A stretch of 7,892 bases of DNA from positions 1-7,892 of the forward strand of contig JAIRTJ010000044.1 of NCBI GenBank assembly GCA_031254995.1. The letters run 5' to 3'. Position numbers and translations under genes: made by a program. Below the pieces are notes generated by a model. That model was not told the DNA's origin. It was given only the letters and a program-made list of their open reading frames with translations, and did no database searches. The stretch is from Eubacteriales Family XIII. Incertae Sedis bacterium (GTDB lineage: Bacteria; Bacillota; Clostridia; Peptostreptococcales; Anaerovoracaceae). This document shows positions 6,918 to 7,892 of this stretch, in pieces (positions within the stretch are counted from its first letter, which is position 1; each line of letters opens with the position of its first letter).

Positions 6918-7892
6918 TCAAACAACCCCATTATCGAGCAGAAAGTCGAGAATGCCGATGTTTAGCACGCCATTCTCATCATACCATCGCTTTCGTATAT
7001 CGTGGCGAACAATGATTTTGGGGAAAGAATCACCCGTCAATGAAAACGGCTTATTTTCAGCAAGCGACTTTTCTTCATCCGGAAGTGCATAAGCGGACTG
7101 AATGTAGGTTTTCTTCCCGCCGGTCGTTGCGATAAAGTCAATTTCACGGGTCACTTGCGAAATACGTCCGTCAGCGCCCGTTTCCCGCGAATAGACAATC
7201 CCGACATCAACGGCGCATTCTCTGATTATGAGTTCATTATAGAGAATGTTCTCCATGATGTGCGTCATCTCTTGCTGACGGAAACCGATGCGGGCATTTC
7301 TGAGTCCTATATCTTCACAGTAATATTTGTTGGGATAGTCAAAATAGTTTTTCCCTTTGACATCAAAACGTTTGCACTCGGAAAACAAAAACGCATCTTC
7401 GAGACAGTTCATATAACTGCGAACAGTATTGCCTGCGACAATATTCCCGCCTGAACGCTTTTGCTTTGTATTAAGGGAATTGGCGATATTTGTCGGATTT
7501 GTCAGCGAACCGACGGATGAGCAAACAAGGTCAATCATTGATGAAAGGACATCTTCTCTTTTAATCCTTTTGCGTTCAACAATGTCTTTAATGTAAACCT
7601 CTGAAAAAAGCGACTCAAGATAATTCATTTTTGCGGCGTCACTTGGACGGGATAAAATCAAAGGCATACCGCCATAAAAAGCATATGCATCAAACGCTTC
7701 CTGTTTGTCGCCGCTGGCAGCAGAATAGTACTCCGCAAAACTTAAAGGATGGACTCTGATTTCATCGCTTCGCCCCCGAAACTGCGTCAGAATATCGCCG
7801 GACAGCATTTTGGAGTTGCTTCCCGTAACGTAAATATCGAGATTTGAAATGATTTTAAGGTCGTTCAGGGCATCGTAAAAGGTGATCGCCGC
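6918..7892 (-). CDS. AAA ATPase with DUF4143 domain, 5'-truncated by window edge
   Basis: This belongs to the large AAA_14/DUF4143 ATPase family, whose cellular role is mostly unknown; members are common as scattered accessory genes. The frame is open to the right edge, leaving 324 visible residues. The ATG at 7808 is internal: codons before it encode the family's conserved strand DIYVTGSNSK (visible residues 19-28), the sensor region of the AAA fold. Next come FRGR (38-41) and PLSFAEY (49-55), both typical of the family. The Walker A and B motifs should lie upstream, outside the window. The C-terminal DUF4143 part, thought to have a nuclease-like fold, shows REIDF (249-253) and YIQSAY (263-268) and ends with NIGILDFLLDN. 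Its base composition is lower in GC than addB, suggesting separate ancestry. No partner gene is visible. The gene ends close to the htpG promoter with no clear terminator, so some read-through into htpG is conceivable. Confidence 0.88.
   Translation of the reverse strand, partial: AAITFYDALNDLKIISNLDIYVTGSNSKMLSGDILTQFRGRSDEIRVHPLSFAEYYSAASGDKQEAFDAYAFYGGMPLILSRPSDAAKMNYLESLFSEVYIKDIVERKRIKREDVLSSMIDLVCSSVGSLTNPTNIANSLNTKQKRSGGNIVAGNTVRSYMNCLEDAFLFSECKRFDVKGKNYFDYPNKYYCEDIGLRNARIGFRQQEMTHIMENILYNELIIRECAVDVGIVYSRETGADGRISQVTREIDFIATTGGKKTYIQSAYALPDEEKSLAENKPFSLTGDSFPKIIVRHDIRKRWYDENGVLNIGILDFLLDNGVV

Noticed and set aside
6812..7015. A 67-codon plus-strand open frame over the CIRCE element
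   Set aside because: It begins inside the htpG leader, runs through the promoter and into the end of the DUF4143 gene, and has no ribosome binding site or family signal.

Overview
The window looks like chromosomal DNA from a Gram-positive, Clostridia-like bacterium (Bacillota) of moderately high GC. The support is an AddB-type recombination nuclease subunit carrying the Bacillota-style iron-sulfur cysteine set, a perfect HrcA/CIRCE operator, a sigma-A type promoter and G-rich Shine-Dalgarno sites. Genus cannot be told from this sequence.

Layout. (1) Positions 1-1223, + strand: the C-terminal three quarters of an acyl-CoA synthetase (class I adenylate-forming enzyme), cut by the window's left edge. 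(2) 1323-4697, + strand: addB, the nuclease/Fe-S subunit of the AddAB double-strand break repair enzyme, after a gap of about 100 bases with no visible promoter or terminator. Its N-terminal P-loop is degenerate and addA is not next to it. (3) 4698-4752: a short convergent gap holding a duplicated imperfect palindrome. (4) 4753-6708, - strand: htpG (bacterial Hsp90), with a start reset to 6708 by a good Shine-Dalgarno. (5) 6709-6917: the htpG control region, which has a TTGAAA-N17-TATGAT promoter, a perfect CIRCE operator at the predicted transcription start, and a leader of about 140 bases with a short hairpin. (6) 6918-7892, - strand: the C-terminal part of a lower-GC AAA ATPase with a DUF4143 domain, cut by the right edge.

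How the genes relate. These look like neighbours with separate jobs (lipid activation, DNA break repair, protein folding, and an accessory ATPase of unknown role). The acyl-CoA synthetase and addB could share a transcript. htpG has its own heat-shock control and faces addB. I see no mobile element ends, tRNA, rRNA, CRISPR array or new multi-gene system. The most informative items are HrcA-type control of htpG and the unusual AddB N-terminus.
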